Shown: positions 1 to 8,778, counted from the stretch's first letter. The stretch: DNA of 64,000 bases from Candidatus Pantoea formicae (GCF_011752625.1 NZ_VWXD01000014.1:1-64000), one strand, 5' to 3'. Program-made: numbers and translations. The notes: generated from the sequence alone by a model not told the origin.

Positions 1-48
1 GAATGAGTGCTTGCCGAGATCGATACCAATGAGCGATACGTTTTGCAT
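1..48 (-). CDS. IS110-family transposase, N-terminal fragment
   Basis: Sixteen codons read leftward from an ATG at 48 to the window edge and give MQNVSLIGIDLGKHSF. The I-G-I-D-L-G-K pattern is the first strand of the RuvC-like DEDD catalytic domain of IS110/IS1111-family transposases; its Asp is the first catalytic acid. A good ribosome-binding site (AAGGGG) lies just upstream on the minus strand. The rest of the gene is outside the window, so the subgroup and intactness cannot be judged. It lies just downstream of glpD, where E. coli has other genes, so it marks an insertion. Family call rests only on the N-terminal motif. Confidence 0.72.
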   Translation of the reverse strand, partial: MQNVSLIGIDLGKHSF

Positions 49-72
49 GATGATCCCCTTCAGAAAGAAAAA

Positions 73-102
73 CACCCTGTCAGCATAGCGCCCGACAGGG
101 TG
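73..102. repeat. 9-bp inverted repeat upstream of the IS110-type transposase
   Basis: CACCCTGTC (73-81) and GACAGGGTG (94-102) are perfect inverted arms around a 12-nt loop. They sit in the short leader of the transposase, between it and the glpD terminator. This could be part of the insertion-sequence end (IS1111-type elements carry subterminal inverted repeats) or a transcription stop. The exact element boundary is not visible. Confidence 0.5.
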
Positions 103-120
103 GAGGTGACCATCTCATTA

Positions 121-152
121 AGGCCGCTGTCCCATCCAGGACAACGGCCTTT
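121..152 (-). terminator. Probable terminator of glpD
   Basis: AAGGCCGCTGTCC (121-133) pairs with GGACAACGGCCTT (140-152) with one mismatch around a 6-nt loop, 14 bases after the glpD stop. The T-tract on the minus strand is weak, so termination may be bidirectional or partial. Confidence 0.6.
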
Positions 153-166
153 ATATTAACGATAAA

Positions 167-1675
167 TCACGATGCCAGTGACAGCGCCGGTTTCTGACCG
201 TTCACCGCCAGCCATTCGCGAATGCGCGCCTGCTCGGCTTCCGTTAACCACATACCCTGTTTAGTACGACGCCAGATTGCATCATCCAATTCCCGCACCC
301 ACTCGTTTTTCACCAGGTAGCGCAATTCGGCTTCATAGAACTCGTGACCGAAGTTCTCGCCCAAATCTTCGATGCTCTGCGCGCCTTCCAGCAGCACTTC
401 TGTACGGCTGCCGTAGGTACGGGCAAAGTGACGCGCCATGCCTTCGCTGATAAACGGATAGCGACGGCGTAAGCCTGCTGCGTAATCTTCACGTGTGCCG
501 GAGAAATCACCGCCCGGCAGTACCGCTGATTTCGTCCAGGCTGGACCGGCGTTCGGATAATACTTGGCCAGTTTTTCCAGCGCATGTTCTGCCAGTTTAC
601 GGTAGGTCGTCAACTTGCCGCCAAACACCGACAGCAGCGGAGCCTGACCGTTGTCATCATGGACATCCAGTGTGTAATCACGAGTGATCGCTTGTGGTGA
701 ATCCGATTCATCATCACACAGCGGACGCACGCCAGAGTAAGTCCAGACGATGTCCTCTTTGCTCAGTTGCTGTTTGAAGTGTCCGTTAAACACCTTCAGC
801 AGATAGCTGATTTCGTTGTCATCGATCTTCACATCTTTCGGATCGCCTTTGTACTCCACGTCGGTGGTGCCGATGATGGAGAACTCGTCCATCCACGGAA
901 TCACAAACACGATACGGTTATCTTCGTTCTGCAGGATATAAGCCTGTTTTTCACGGTGTACGCGCGGTACCACAATGTGGCTGCCTTTGATCAAGCGAAT
1001 GCCATAAGGTGATTTCAGTTTCAGACCATCGTCAAACAACTGCTTCACCCAGGGGCCAGCGGCGTTGACCAGGCCTTTGGCGCGCCAGGTGTAGATTTTG
1101 CCAGTATCGATGTCTTCGGCTTCCACCATCCACAGGCCGCCTTCACGCCATGCGCGATTGACGCGGGTGCGGGTGCGGACTTCGCCACCTTGTTTCACCA
1201 CTTCTTGGGCATTCAGCACAACCATGCGCGCATCGTCCACCCAGCAGTCGGAATATTCGAATCCGCGCGTGATTTCAGGTTTCAAGGCCGATTCCGCGCC
1301 AAAACGCAGGCCTTTACTGCCTGGCAATGTAGTGCGTTTACCCAGGCGATCGTACATAAACAGGCCAAGACGAATCATCCACGCTGGACGCAAATGCGGG
1401 CGGTGCGGCAAGCGGAAGCGCATCGGGAAGGCAATATGAGGCGCCATTTTCAGCAGCACTTCACGTTCAGCCAGCGCTTCGCCCACCAAGCGGAATTCGT
1501 AGTGTTCCAGGTAGCGCAGGCCACCGTGGATCAGTTTTGAGCTATTGGAGGAGGTTGCACAGGCCAAATCCCGCGCCTCCAGCATTAGCACTGACAGTCC
1601 GCGTCCTGCAGCGTCCACTGCAATGCCGGCTCCGTTAATGCCGCCGCCGATCACGATCAGGTCTTTGGTTTCCAC
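167..1675 (-). CDS. glpD: Aerobic glycerol-3-phosphate dehydrogenase GlpD
   Basis: This FAD-dependent inner-membrane dehydrogenase oxidises sn-glycerol 3-phosphate to dihydroxyacetone phosphate and passes electrons to quinone. The 502-residue product matches the family length. The N-terminal dinucleotide-binding motif VIGGGINGAG lies at residues 8-17, followed by the conserved SSKLIHGGLRYLEH segment near 45-58 and a C-terminal helical domain ending in LSLAS as in E. coli. The start is GTG at 1675, preceded by GGAGGAG; no in-frame ATG fits the family N-terminus better. It is transcribed away from glpEGR, and the shared intergenic region carries GlpR operator-like sites, so repression by GlpR is expected. 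An IS110-type element lies downstream. Confidence 0.97.
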   Translation of the reverse strand: METKDLIVIGGGINGAGIAVDAAGRGLSVLMLEARDLACATSSNSSKLIHGGLRYLEHYEFRLVGEALAEREVLLKMAPHIAFPMRFRLPHRPHLRPAWMIRLGLFMYDRLGKRTTLPGSKGLRFGAESALKPEITRGFEYSDCWVDDARMVVLNAQEVVKQGGEVRTRTRVNRAWREGGLWMVEAEDIDTGKIYTWRAKGLVNAAGPWVKQLFDDGLKLKSPYGIRLIKGSHIVVPRVHREKQAYILQNEDNRIVFVIPWMDEFSIIGTTDVEYKGDPKDVKIDDNEISYLLKVFNGHFKQQLSKEDIVWTYSGVRPLCDDESDSPQAITRDYTLDVHDDNGQAPLLSVFGGKLTTYRKLAEHALEKLAKYYPNAGPAWTKSAVLPGGDFSGTREDYAAGLRRRYPFISEGMARHFARTYGSRTEVLLEGAQSIEDLGENFGHEFYEAELRYLVKNEWVRELDDAIWRRTKQGMWLTEAEQARIREWLAVNGQKPALSLAS

Positions 1676-1688
1676 GTCATCTCCTCCG

Positions 1689-1727
1689 ATGTTCGGAATA
1701 GTTCTAAAATGTTCGTTTTCGAGCGTA
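1689..1727. promoter_or_regulatory. GlpR operator-like sites in front of glpD
   Basis: AATGTTCGTTTTCGAGCGTA (1708-1727) matches the known GlpR operator pattern, with TTCG and CGA half-sites around an AT-rich centre. A weaker, adjoining copy, ATGTTCGGAATAGTTC, begins at 1690. Tandem operators just upstream of glpD are the E. coli arrangement. The regulator gene itself lies 1.4 kb away, so local autoregulation of the regulon is plausible. Confidence 0.6.
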
Positions 1728-1903
1728 ATAATAATCGGAAACCAACATTGATGCCAGCGCTTAACTCAATAAAAACATTTTTGCGTGATACAGCTAACAT
1801 TCCTGCAGGAAAAAAAATCCATAGCCATAACTTTTGTCAGGTTATGGCAACGGATTCTCAGGTTAAACTAGGCGCTAATTGTGACGACGTGATGAGAGAC
1901 ACC

Positions 1904-2230
1904 ATGGAAACCTTCGAATGTATTACGGTTCAGCAAGCTAACGAGCACCTGGCACAAGGCGCACAGCTGGTGGACATCCGCGACCCACAAAGCTTCGCGA
2001 TGGGGCACGCGGCGGGCTCGTTACACTTGTCTAACGACAACCTTGCCGACTTTATCGCGCAGGCTAATCATGATTTACCCGTGCTGGTGATGTGCTACCA
2101 CGGAAACAGTAGCAAAGGTGCGGCCCAGTTCCTGCTGGGGCAGGGTTTCAGCGCTGCCTATAGCATTGATGGTGGTTTCGACGCCTGGCGTAGTGCGTTT
2201 CCAGCGCAGGTTGCGACTGGCAGCGTCTGA
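1904..2230 (+). CDS. glpE: Thiosulfate sulfurtransferase GlpE (single-domain rhodanese)
   Basis: GlpE moves sulfane sulfur from thiosulfate to cyanide in vitro or to thiols such as thioredoxin; it is cytosolic. The 108-residue product equals the E. coli length. The active-site loop CYHGNSS carries the persulfide Cys at residue 64, after the rhodanese signature VDIRDPQSFAMGH near 23-35. The start at 1904 was chosen because it gives the family length and has GATGAG upstream; an in-frame ATG at 1892 lacks a good ribosome-binding site, and the open frame that begins at 1709 covers the regulatory region. It is first in the glpE-glpG-glpR operon. Confidence 0.95.
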   Translation: METFECITVQQANEHLAQGAQLVDIRDPQSFAMGHAAGSLHLSNDNLADFIAQANHDLPVLVMCYHGNSSKGAAQFLLGQGFSAAYSIDGGFDAWRSAFPAQVATGSV

Positions 2231-2262
2231 GCCGGTCCCTAAAAGGAAGGAGAGCACGCACG

Positions 2263-3087
2263 ATGCGCATTACCCAGTTTAACCATCCCCGCATGGCACA
2301 GGCATTTGTGGACTATATGGCCACACGTGGCGTCACGCTGCGTATTGAGCGCGAAAGCCACTATGTCATTATGCTGGATGATGAAACGCAGCTTTCAATG
2401 GTTGAAAACGAACTCGCACAGTTCATTCGCGATCCCAACCATCCGCGTTATCAGGCGGCCAGTTGGCACACCGGCAGTACTGACAGTGGCTTGCGCTACG
2501 AGCGCAGTAATATCTGGGCGAATATTCGTGAACGCGCAGGCCCGCTCACCATGACCATCATGATCGCCTGCGTGGCGGTTTTCATCATGATGCAGATTGT
2601 TGGCGATGATGTGGCACTCGATTGGCTGGCGTGGCCCGCTGATTCTTCGCAATATTTCCAGGTGTGGCGCTGGTTTAGCCATGCGCTGCTGCATTTCTCA
2701 CTGCTGCATATTCTCTTCAATCTGATGTGGTGGTGGTATCTCGGCGGCGCAGTGGAGAAGCGTATCGGCAGCGGTAAGCTGTTTGTGATTATGCTCATTT
2801 CCGCGCTCCTGAGTGGCTGGATGCAGGCGAAGTTCAGCGGGGTGCTGTTCGGGGGATTGTCGGGTGTCGTCTACGCATTGATGGGTTATTGCTGGCTGAG
2901 AGGCGAGCGCGATCCCGAAAGTGGTATTTATCTGGAGCGCGGATTGATGGGCTTCGCTATTGTATGGCTCATTATTGGCTGGTACGGCGCATTTGGCCTG
3001 TCGATTGCCAACGCAGCCCACGTGACGGGGTTGTTGGTGGGTCTCGCCATGGCGTTTGTTGATACGCGCAACATCGCGCGTCGCTAG
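2263..3087 (+). CDS. glpG: Rhomboid intramembrane serine protease GlpG
   Basis: GlpG cleaves transmembrane substrates inside the inner membrane. The 274-residue product has the cytosolic N-terminal domain (about residues 1-90) and six membrane segments. The catalytic Ser200 sits in GGLSGVVYAL and His253 in ANAAHVTG; His150 and Asn154 in HILFNLMWWWYLGG form the oxyanion region. The gene starts 32 bases after glpE with a strong GGAAGGAG site and is followed 40 bases later by glpR, consistent with one operon. No missing catalytic residue was seen. Confidence 0.97.
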   Translation: MRITQFNHPRMAQAFVDYMATRGVTLRIERESHYVIMLDDETQLSMVENELAQFIRDPNHPRYQAASWHTGSTDSGLRYERSNIWANIRERAGPLTMTIMIACVAVFIMMQIVGDDVALDWLAWPADSSQYFQVWRWFSHALLHFSLLHILFNLMWWWYLGGAVEKRIGSGKLFVIMLISALLSGWMQAKFSGVLFGGLSGVVYALMGYCWLRGERDPESGIYLERGLMGFAIVWLIIGWYGAFGLSIANAAHVTGLLVGLAMAFVDTRNIARR

Positions 3088-3127
3088 ACAGAAAAAAAGA
3101 AAACGGCTTTGAGCCGAGGAGAGTGAT

Positions 3128-3886
3128 GTGAAGCAGACGCAACGTCATGACGCTATTATCGATCTGGTCCGGCGTCAGGGATATGTCAGCACAGAAGAGT
3201 TAGTGGATCACTTTGAAGTGAGCCCGCAAACTATCCGGCGCGATCTCAACGATCTGGCCGATCAAAACAAGATTCAGCGTCATCATGGCGGGGCGGCGCT
3301 GCCTTCCAGCTCCGAAAACACCGCATGGCAAGACCGTAAAATGATGTGGTCGGCTGAAAAAGCGCGCATTGCTGAACGTGTGGCGAGCCAAATCCCAGAT
3401 GGTGCCACGCTGTTTATCGATATTGGCACGACGCCCGAAGCGGTGGCACATGCGCTGCTTAATCACAACAATCTGCGCGTGGTCACCAACAACCTGAACG
3501 TCGCGATTCTGCTGATGGCGAAGCCCGATTTCCGCGTGATCATCGCGGGTGGGGAAGTGCGTACGCGTGATGGCGGTATCATGGGAGAAGCCACGCTCGA
3601 CTTCATCTCTCAGTTCCGCCTCGATTACGGCATTCTCGGTATCAGCGGCATCGACATGGATGGTTCGCTGCTGGAGTTCGATTACCACGAAGTCCGTACT
3701 AAACGCGCCATTATTGAAAACTCGCGTTGTGTGATGTTGGTGGTAGACCATTCGAAGTTTGGTCGTAATGCCATGGTGAACCTCGGCAACATGAGTCTGA
3801 TTGACTACATGTATACCGACAAAACGCCACCAGCCAGCGTGTTGAAGGTGATTGAACAGCATGAGGTTCACCTCGAACTCTGCTGA
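3128..3886 (+). CDS. glpR: Glycerol-3-phosphate regulon repressor GlpR (DeoR family)
   Basis: This DNA-binding repressor of the glp regulon releases DNA when it binds glycerol 3-phosphate. The 252-residue product equals the E. coli length. An N-terminal DeoR helix-turn-helix is visible (YVSTEELVDHFEVSPQTIRRDL, described by its ends, residues about 19-40), followed by the DeoR sensor domain with DIGTTPEAVAHAL and the EFDYHEVRTKRAII segment. The start codon is GTG at 3128 with GAGGAG upstream. It is the last gene of glpEGR. A palindromic hairpin follows 10 bases after the stop. Likely targets include the operator-like sites at 1689-1727. Confidence 0.96.
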   Translation: MKQTQRHDAIIDLVRRQGYVSTEELVDHFEVSPQTIRRDLNDLADQNKIQRHHGGAALPSSSENTAWQDRKMMWSAEKARIAERVASQIPDGATLFIDIGTTPEAVAHALLNHNNLRVVTNNLNVAILLMAKPDFRVIIAGGEVRTRDGGIMGEATLDFISQFRLDYGILGISGIDMDGSLLEFDYHEVRTKRAIIENSRCVMLVVDHSKFGRNAMVNLGNMSLIDYMYTDKTPPASVLKVIEQHEVHLELC

Positions 3887-3895
3887 TTGCCAACC

Positions 3896-3935
3896 GTAGC
3901 GGCGCAGTGCGTTGCGCGATAAACCGCGCCGCTAC
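3896..3935. repeat. REP-like palindrome after glpR, possible terminator
   Basis: GTAGCGGCGC (3896-3905) and GCGCCGCTAC (3926-3935) are perfect 10-bp arms around a 20-nt loop that itself has partial dyad symmetry. No T-tract follows. It resembles short palindromic extragenic repeats and could end glpR transcription or protect its 3-prime end. The remaining space to malP at 4076 is pyrimidine-rich and holds no MalT box that I can see. Confidence 0.55.
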
Positions 3936-4075
3936 AAATCTTGCATGTACTGGTCTCGATTTTTTTCACTGCACCCGCATTTCTCTGTCGCTTTTTTCTC
4001 CGCCCCCGGCTTTACTTATCCTTTCTGGTTATGCGCTCGCCCGACTTTACCGTTAACGGACTCGAAGGGATTGAT

Positions 4076-6481
4076 ATGTCGCAGCAAAAATTCAATAAAA
4101 CACGTTTCGACGCCGCACTTACCCGCCAATGGCAGCACCTTGGACTGACCTCCGCTCAACAAATGACACCGCACCAATGGTGGCAGGCGTTAAGCAGCGT
4201 AATGGCTGAAATGCTCGCCACGCAACCTCCTGTCGCGCCACGCATGGGACAGCGCCACGTAAACTATCTGTCGATGGAGTTTCTGATTGGCCGGCTCACC
4301 GGCAACAATTTACTCAATCTCGGTTGGTACAACGACGTGCAGGCCGCACTGGCGGAGCATCAGGTAGAACTCAGCGAGCTGCTGGAAGAGGAAACCGACC
4401 CTGCGCTCGGCAATGGCGGGCTAGGGCGTTTAGCCGCTTGCTATCTGGATTCAATGGCGACGGTTGGACAGGCAGGCATGGGCCATGGCCTCAATTATCA
4501 ATACGGTTTGTTCCGCCAAACCTTTGAGGACGGCCAGCAAAAAGAAGCGCCCGATGACTGGCAGCGCGACAGTTACCCGTGGTTTCGTCACAACGCCGCG
4601 CAAGATGTGCAGGTCGGCATCGGCGGCAAGGTGAAGAAAAATGACGATGGCACGCTACTCTGGCGGCCTAAATTCCAGTTAAAAGGTGAAGCCTGGGATC
4701 TGCCCGTGGTGGGCTATCGTAATGGCGTCACGCTACCGCTGCGCTTGTGGAAGGCCAGTAGCACACATCCGTTTGATCTTACGCTGTTCAATAACGGCCA
4801 ATTCCTCCAGGCCGAGCAGCCAGGCATCGACGCTGATAAATTAACCAAAGTGCTCTATCCCAATGACAATCACGCGGAAGGTAAGCGGCTGCGCTTAATG
4901 CAGCAGTATTTCCAGTGTGCCTGCGCGGTGGGCGATATTCTGCGTCGCCATCATCTTGCTGGACGCTCCATTCACAGCCTGCCTGATTTCGAAGTGATTC
5001 AACTCAATGACACCCATCCCACTATCGCCATCCCAGAAATGCTGCGTATTTTACTGGATGAGCATCAATTGGGCTGGGATGAGGCCTGGCAGATCACTAG
5101 CCGCGTCTTCGCTTACACCAACCACACCTTGATGCCGGAAGCGCTGGAGCGTTGGGATGAACAGTTGGTACGCAGCCTGCTGCCGCGCCATATGCTCATT
5201 ATTCGTGAGATTAACCAGCGCCTGAAAAAAGTGGTGAAAAAGCAGTGGCCAGGCGATCGCGCAGTATGGCAAAAGCTGGCTGTGGTCGCCGACGGACAAG
5301 TGCGTATGGCGAATTTGTGTGTGGTGAGCTGCTTTGCCGTTAACGGTGTGGCGGCGCTGCACTCCGAGCTGGTGGTGAAAGATCTGTTTCCGGAGTATCA
5401 CTTACTCTGGCCAAACAAATTCCACAATGTCACTAACGGCATCACGCCACGTCGCTGGCTCAAGCAGTGTAATCCGCTGTTGTCGAACCTGATTGATGAG
5501 ACGCTACAAGTTGAATGGGCCAACGATCTTGACGCGCTGGAGTGGCTGGCACCCTATGCGCGCAAAAAGGCGTTCCGCCAGCAGTTCCGGACCATTAAAC
5601 AGCAGAACAAGCTGCGTTTGACGGTATACATCAAGCGTGTCACCGGAATTGATGTGAACCCTGATGCGCTGTTTGACGTGCAGATTAAGCGTCTGCACGA
5701 GTACAAGCGCCAGCATCTCAGCCTGCTACATATGCTGCACTGTTATCGCCAACTGCGAGAAGACCCGAAAAATCCTGACTTCGTACCGCGCGTGTTCCTG
5801 TTTGGTGCGAAAGCGGCTCCAGGCTATTACCTCGCCAAAAACATTATCTACGCCATCAATAAAGTGGCGGAGGTGATCAATAACGACCCGAAAGTTGGCG
5901 ATCGGCTAAAGGTGGTCTTTATCCCGGATTACCGCATTACCGCGGCAGAGTTGATGATTCCCGCCGCCGATCTCTCAGAGCAGATCTCCACCGCCGGGTA
6001 TGAGGCGTCTGGTACCGGTAATATGAAGCTGGCGCTTAACGGCGCGCTGACCATCGGTACGCTGGATGGTGCCAACGTCGAGATCGCCGATGCCGTGGGT
6101 GAAAAGAATATCTTCATCTTCGGCAATACCGTGGATGAGGTGAAGGCGCTCAAAGCGGAAGGTTACAGCCCGAAAAAGCTGCGCAAACAGAACAAATATC
6201 TGGATAGCTTGTTGAAGGATATGGAGAAGGGCAAGTTTAGCGATGGCGACAAGCATGCGTTTGATTTGCTGCTCGACAGCCTGACGAAAAACGGCGATCC
6301 CTGGTTAGTTCTGGCAGATTTTGATGCCTATATCGCAGCACAGCAGCAGGTAGAGGCGCTGTGGAAGAATCCTGAAGCCTGGACTAAGGCCGCCATCCTA
6401 AACACTGCGCGCACCGGGCGATTTAGTTCGGATCGATCCATTCGCGATTACCAGCAGCGTATTTGGCAGGCTGCTCGGTAA
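4076..6481 (+). CDS. malP: Maltodextrin phosphorylase MalP
   Basis: MalP phosphorolyses alpha-1,4-linked maltodextrins to glucose 1-phosphate in the cytosol (GT35 family, pyridoxal phosphate-dependent). The 801-residue product is close to the 797 of E. coli. Conserved stretches include MEFLIGRLTGNNLLNLGW near residues 65-82, EDPALGNGGLGRLAACYLDS, IQLNDTHPTIAIPE, and the C-terminal PLP region with EASGTGNMKLALNGA and GTLDGANVEI. The start at 4076 (MSQQKFNKTRF) has GAAGGG upstream and matches the family; a longer open frame from 3941 is low-complexity and unlike the family. It faces malQ 247 bases downstream. malT, usually adjacent in E. coli, is not here. Confidence 0.96.
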   Translation: MSQQKFNKTRFDAALTRQWQHLGLTSAQQMTPHQWWQALSSVMAEMLATQPPVAPRMGQRHVNYLSMEFLIGRLTGNNLLNLGWYNDVQAALAEHQVELSELLEEETDPALGNGGLGRLAACYLDSMATVGQAGMGHGLNYQYGLFRQTFEDGQQKEAPDDWQRDSYPWFRHNAAQDVQVGIGGKVKKNDDGTLLWRPKFQLKGEAWDLPVVGYRNGVTLPLRLWKASSTHPFDLTLFNNGQFLQAEQPGIDADKLTKVLYPNDNHAEGKRLRLMQQYFQCACAVGDILRRHHLAGRSIHSLPDFEVIQLNDTHPTIAIPEMLRILLDEHQLGWDEAWQITSRVFAYTNHTLMPEALERWDEQLVRSLLPRHMLIIREINQRLKKVVKKQWPGDRAVWQKLAVVADGQVRMANLCVVSCFAVNGVAALHSELVVKDLFPEYHLLWPNKFHNVTNGITPRRWLKQCNPLLSNLIDETLQVEWANDLDALEWLAPYARKKAFRQQFRTIKQQNKLRLTVYIKRVTGIDVNPDALFDVQIKRLHEYKRQHLSLLHMLHCYRQLREDPKNPDFVPRVFLFGAKAAPGYYLAKNIIYAINKVAEVINNDPKVGDRLKVVFIPDYRITAAELMIPAADLSEQISTAGYEASGTGNMKLALNGALTIGTLDGANVEIADAVGEKNIFIFGNTVDEVKALKAEGYSPKKLRKQNKYLDSLLKDMEKGKFSDGDKHAFDLLLDSLTKNGDPWLVLADFDAYIAAQQQVEALWKNPEAWTKAAILNTARTGRFSSDRSIRDYQQRIWQAAR

Positions 6482-6728
6482 TTTTCAGGTTGCTATAAAG
6501 GGCATAGTGCTTGCGTTTCGGTCGCCATTAATGGCGACCCTACATTGTTCGGTGTGCCATTAACGGCGCCCTTGCATTGTTCGATAGGGTTCGCATTCAT
6601 GCGTACTTGGTCAAATACGCACTCATTGGCTTAAGTGAGCGGCATTACGCCATTAATGGCCTACCTCTTTTGTTCGATACGATTTTCGTAGGGTGCGCAT
6701 TGATGCGCACCGCATTCAAGGAGACGCG
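6482..6728. repeat. malP-malQ spacer with a mosaic of palindromic repeats
   Basis: The spacer holds a perfect 20-bp palindrome GGTCGCCATTAATGGCGACC (6520-6539) and related copies: an imperfect one near 6553-6569, GCCATTAATGGC (6649-6660), and GGTGCGCAT/ATGCGCACC (6692-6700 and 6703-6711). The heptamer TTGTTCG occurs between them at 6545, 6577 and 6670. Together they look like several decayed copies of one short palindromic extragenic element. The last copy lies only 5 bases before the malQ ribosome-binding site, so it may influence malQ expression. Confidence 0.7.
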
Positions 6729-8774
6729 ATGACGCTGAGCAAACTCGATCAGGCGGCGCTTGCCGCAGGTATCGCCGTGGAATTTATCAATGCCAAAGGT
6801 GAGCCGGAAAGTATCAGCGACGATACCAAGCGCGCGCTGCTGGCGGTGATGGAGACACCGGAAGGCAAAGCTCCGCCGTTACCGCCGGTGCAGGTGTTCA
6901 CGCCGGGTCGCCAGCGCCATCTGCTACCCCAAGGCAAAGGCGAGTTTCGCTGGCAACTTCAGTCAGAACAGGGCAAAGCATTCAGCGGTATCATTCAGGG
7001 CGGAGAATCGTTAGCTCTCCCGCCACGTTTGCCGCAGGGTTATCACCTGTTCACCTTGTATCAGGGGCGTAAGCAGTGGCAAACGCGCATTATCATTGCA
7101 CCACGCCGCTGTTACCTGCCACAACCGCTCGAACAGGGCGAGAAGCGTTGGGGGGCACTGGTGCAGCTTTACACGCTGCGATCCGACCGCAATTGGGGTA
7201 TCGGTGACTTTGGCGATTTGCAGCAGATGGTGGCGCACATTGCGGCCAACGGCGGCGATTTCGTTGGCCTGAATCCATTGCATGCGCTTTATCCCGCACA
7301 ACCCCAATACGCCAGCCCGTACAGTCCCACCTCCAGGCGCTGGCTCAATGTGCTGTATATCGACATCCATCAGGTTGCGGCCTTTGAGCAAAGCCATGAG
7401 GCACAGCGCTGGTGGCAACTCGCCAAAACGCGTAAGGCGTTGCAGAAGGCGCGCGACAGTGAATGGGTAGATTATATCGCGGTGGCGACCCTCAAAATCA
7501 CGGCGCTGCGCTTTGCATGGCAAGCCTGTCAGCCCGATGCTGATTTCCAACAATTTGTGGTAGAGGGTGGCGATCATCTGCGATATCAGGCGGCTTTTGA
7601 CGGCATTCTCGCTGAACGCGCAGCTGACCATCCTGACGAATGGGGTTGGCAAAACTGGCCAGAAAGCTGGCGCAATGCCCATCTACCAGAGGTACAGCAG
7701 TGGTGTTCTGAACATGAGGAGGAAATTCAGTTCTGGAGCTGGTTGCAGTGGCTGGCGCAGCAGCAGTTTGCGGCCTGCTGGCAGCGCAGCCAGCAGTTGG
7801 GCATGGCGGTAGGCCTTTACCGCGATCTGGCCGTGGGGGTCGCTCAGCACAGTGCAGAAACCTGGCAAGACCCGCAGTTGTATAAGCTGGGGGCTTCCGT
7901 AGGTGCACCGCCTGACCGGCTTGGTCCGCTGGGGCAAAACTGGGCTCTGCCACCGCTCGATCCGCATGTGCTGCGCGCGCGAGGTTATCAGCCGTTTATT
8001 GATTTGCTGCGGGCTAATATGCGTGACTGCGGCGCATTGCGTATTGACCATGTGATGGCGCTGCTGCGTTTGTGGTGGATTCCCTACGGTGAAGGCGCAG
8101 AGAAGGGGGCTTACGTCTCGTATCCCGTGGAGGAGTTGATGGCGATTCTGGCGTTGGAAAGTCAGCGTCATCGCTGCATGGTGATCGGCGAGGATCTTGG
8201 GACCGTACCACCGATCATTGTGCGCATGATGCGCAGTTACGGTATCTTCTCGTGGAAAGTCCTGTTTTTTGAACAGGAGCGCGATGGCCGCTATCGCCAA
8301 CCTACCGCTTATCCACGCCAGTCGATAGCCAGCGCCAGTACTCATGACTTACCGACGCTGAGTGGATTCTGGCAGGCAGGCGATTTGGCACTGGGAGAAC
8401 AACTCGGTATCTACCGCGGTAGCGTGTTGCAATCGTTGCAGCAGCAGCGGGATACCCAGAAGCAGGCGTTACTGGATGCGCTTCAGCAGGCGGGGGCGAT
8501 GCCTGCACGCGATGCTAAGCCTGTGCAGAAACAGCCGATGACACCGAAGTTAAATTTGGCTATGCACCGTTTTCTTGCTCAGACGGAAAGTGCGCTGCTT
8601 GGGTTGCAGCCCGAAGATTGGCTGGGGATGACCTCACCCGTCAATGTGCCTGGCACGGTGGATGAATACCCTAACTGGCGGCGTAAGCTGGACGTCACGC
8701 TGGAAGCGATGTTCGCCGACAAAACGGTGAAGCAGGTGTTAAAAGCGGTGAGCAAGGGGCGCAAAGAGGGATAA
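6729..8774 (+). CDS. malQ: 4-alpha-glucanotransferase MalQ (amylomaltase)
   Basis: MalQ transfers dextrinyl groups between maltodextrins and releases glucose, working with MalP in the cytosol. The product has 681 residues (694 in E. coli). GH77 landmarks are visible: LYTLRSDRNWGIGDFGDL near residues 144-161, SPYSPTSRRWLN, the nucleophile region ALRIDHVMALLRLWWIPYGE, the acid/base region MVIGEDLGTVP, and ASTHDLPTLSGFW. The start at 6729 (MTLSKLDQAALAAGI) follows AAGGAG by the right distance; an upstream in-frame ATG 12 codons earlier falls inside a palindromic repeat. It converges with nfuA. Confidence 0.96.
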   Translation: MTLSKLDQAALAAGIAVEFINAKGEPESISDDTKRALLAVMETPEGKAPPLPPVQVFTPGRQRHLLPQGKGEFRWQLQSEQGKAFSGIIQGGESLALPPRLPQGYHLFTLYQGRKQWQTRIIIAPRRCYLPQPLEQGEKRWGALVQLYTLRSDRNWGIGDFGDLQQMVAHIAANGGDFVGLNPLHALYPAQPQYASPYSPTSRRWLNVLYIDIHQVAAFEQSHEAQRWWQLAKTRKALQKARDSEWVDYIAVATLKITALRFAWQACQPDADFQQFVVEGGDHLRYQAAFDGILAERAADHPDEWGWQNWPESWRNAHLPEVQQWCSEHEEEIQFWSWLQWLAQQQFAACWQRSQQLGMAVGLYRDLAVGVAQHSAETWQDPQLYKLGASVGAPPDRLGPLGQNWALPPLDPHVLRARGYQPFIDLLRANMRDCGALRIDHVMALLRLWWIPYGEGAEKGAYVSYPVEELMAILALESQRHRCMVIGEDLGTVPPIIVRMMRSYGIFSWKVLFFEQERDGRYRQPTAYPRQSIASASTHDLPTLSGFWQAGDLALGEQLGIYRGSVLQSLQQQRDTQKQALLDALQQAGAMPARDAKPVQKQPMTPKLNLAMHRFLAQTESALLGLQPEDWLGMTSPVNVPGTVDEYPNWRRKLDVTLEAMFADKTVKQVLKAVSKGRKEG

Positions 8775-8778
8775 AACA

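Noticed and set aside
3200..3871. 223-codon frame antisense to glpR
   Set aside because: A shadow of the glpR coding sequence; composition follows codon positions of the real gene.
3941..4075. N-terminal extension of malP by 45 codons
   Set aside because: The extension is Phe/Pro-rich and unlike MalP; the internal ATG at 4076 has a good ribosome-binding site and gives the family length.
7804..7813. GGCGGTAGGC as an ops (RfaH) element
   Set aside because: It lies within the malQ coding sequence, far from any LPS gene, and no JUMPstart context surrounds it.
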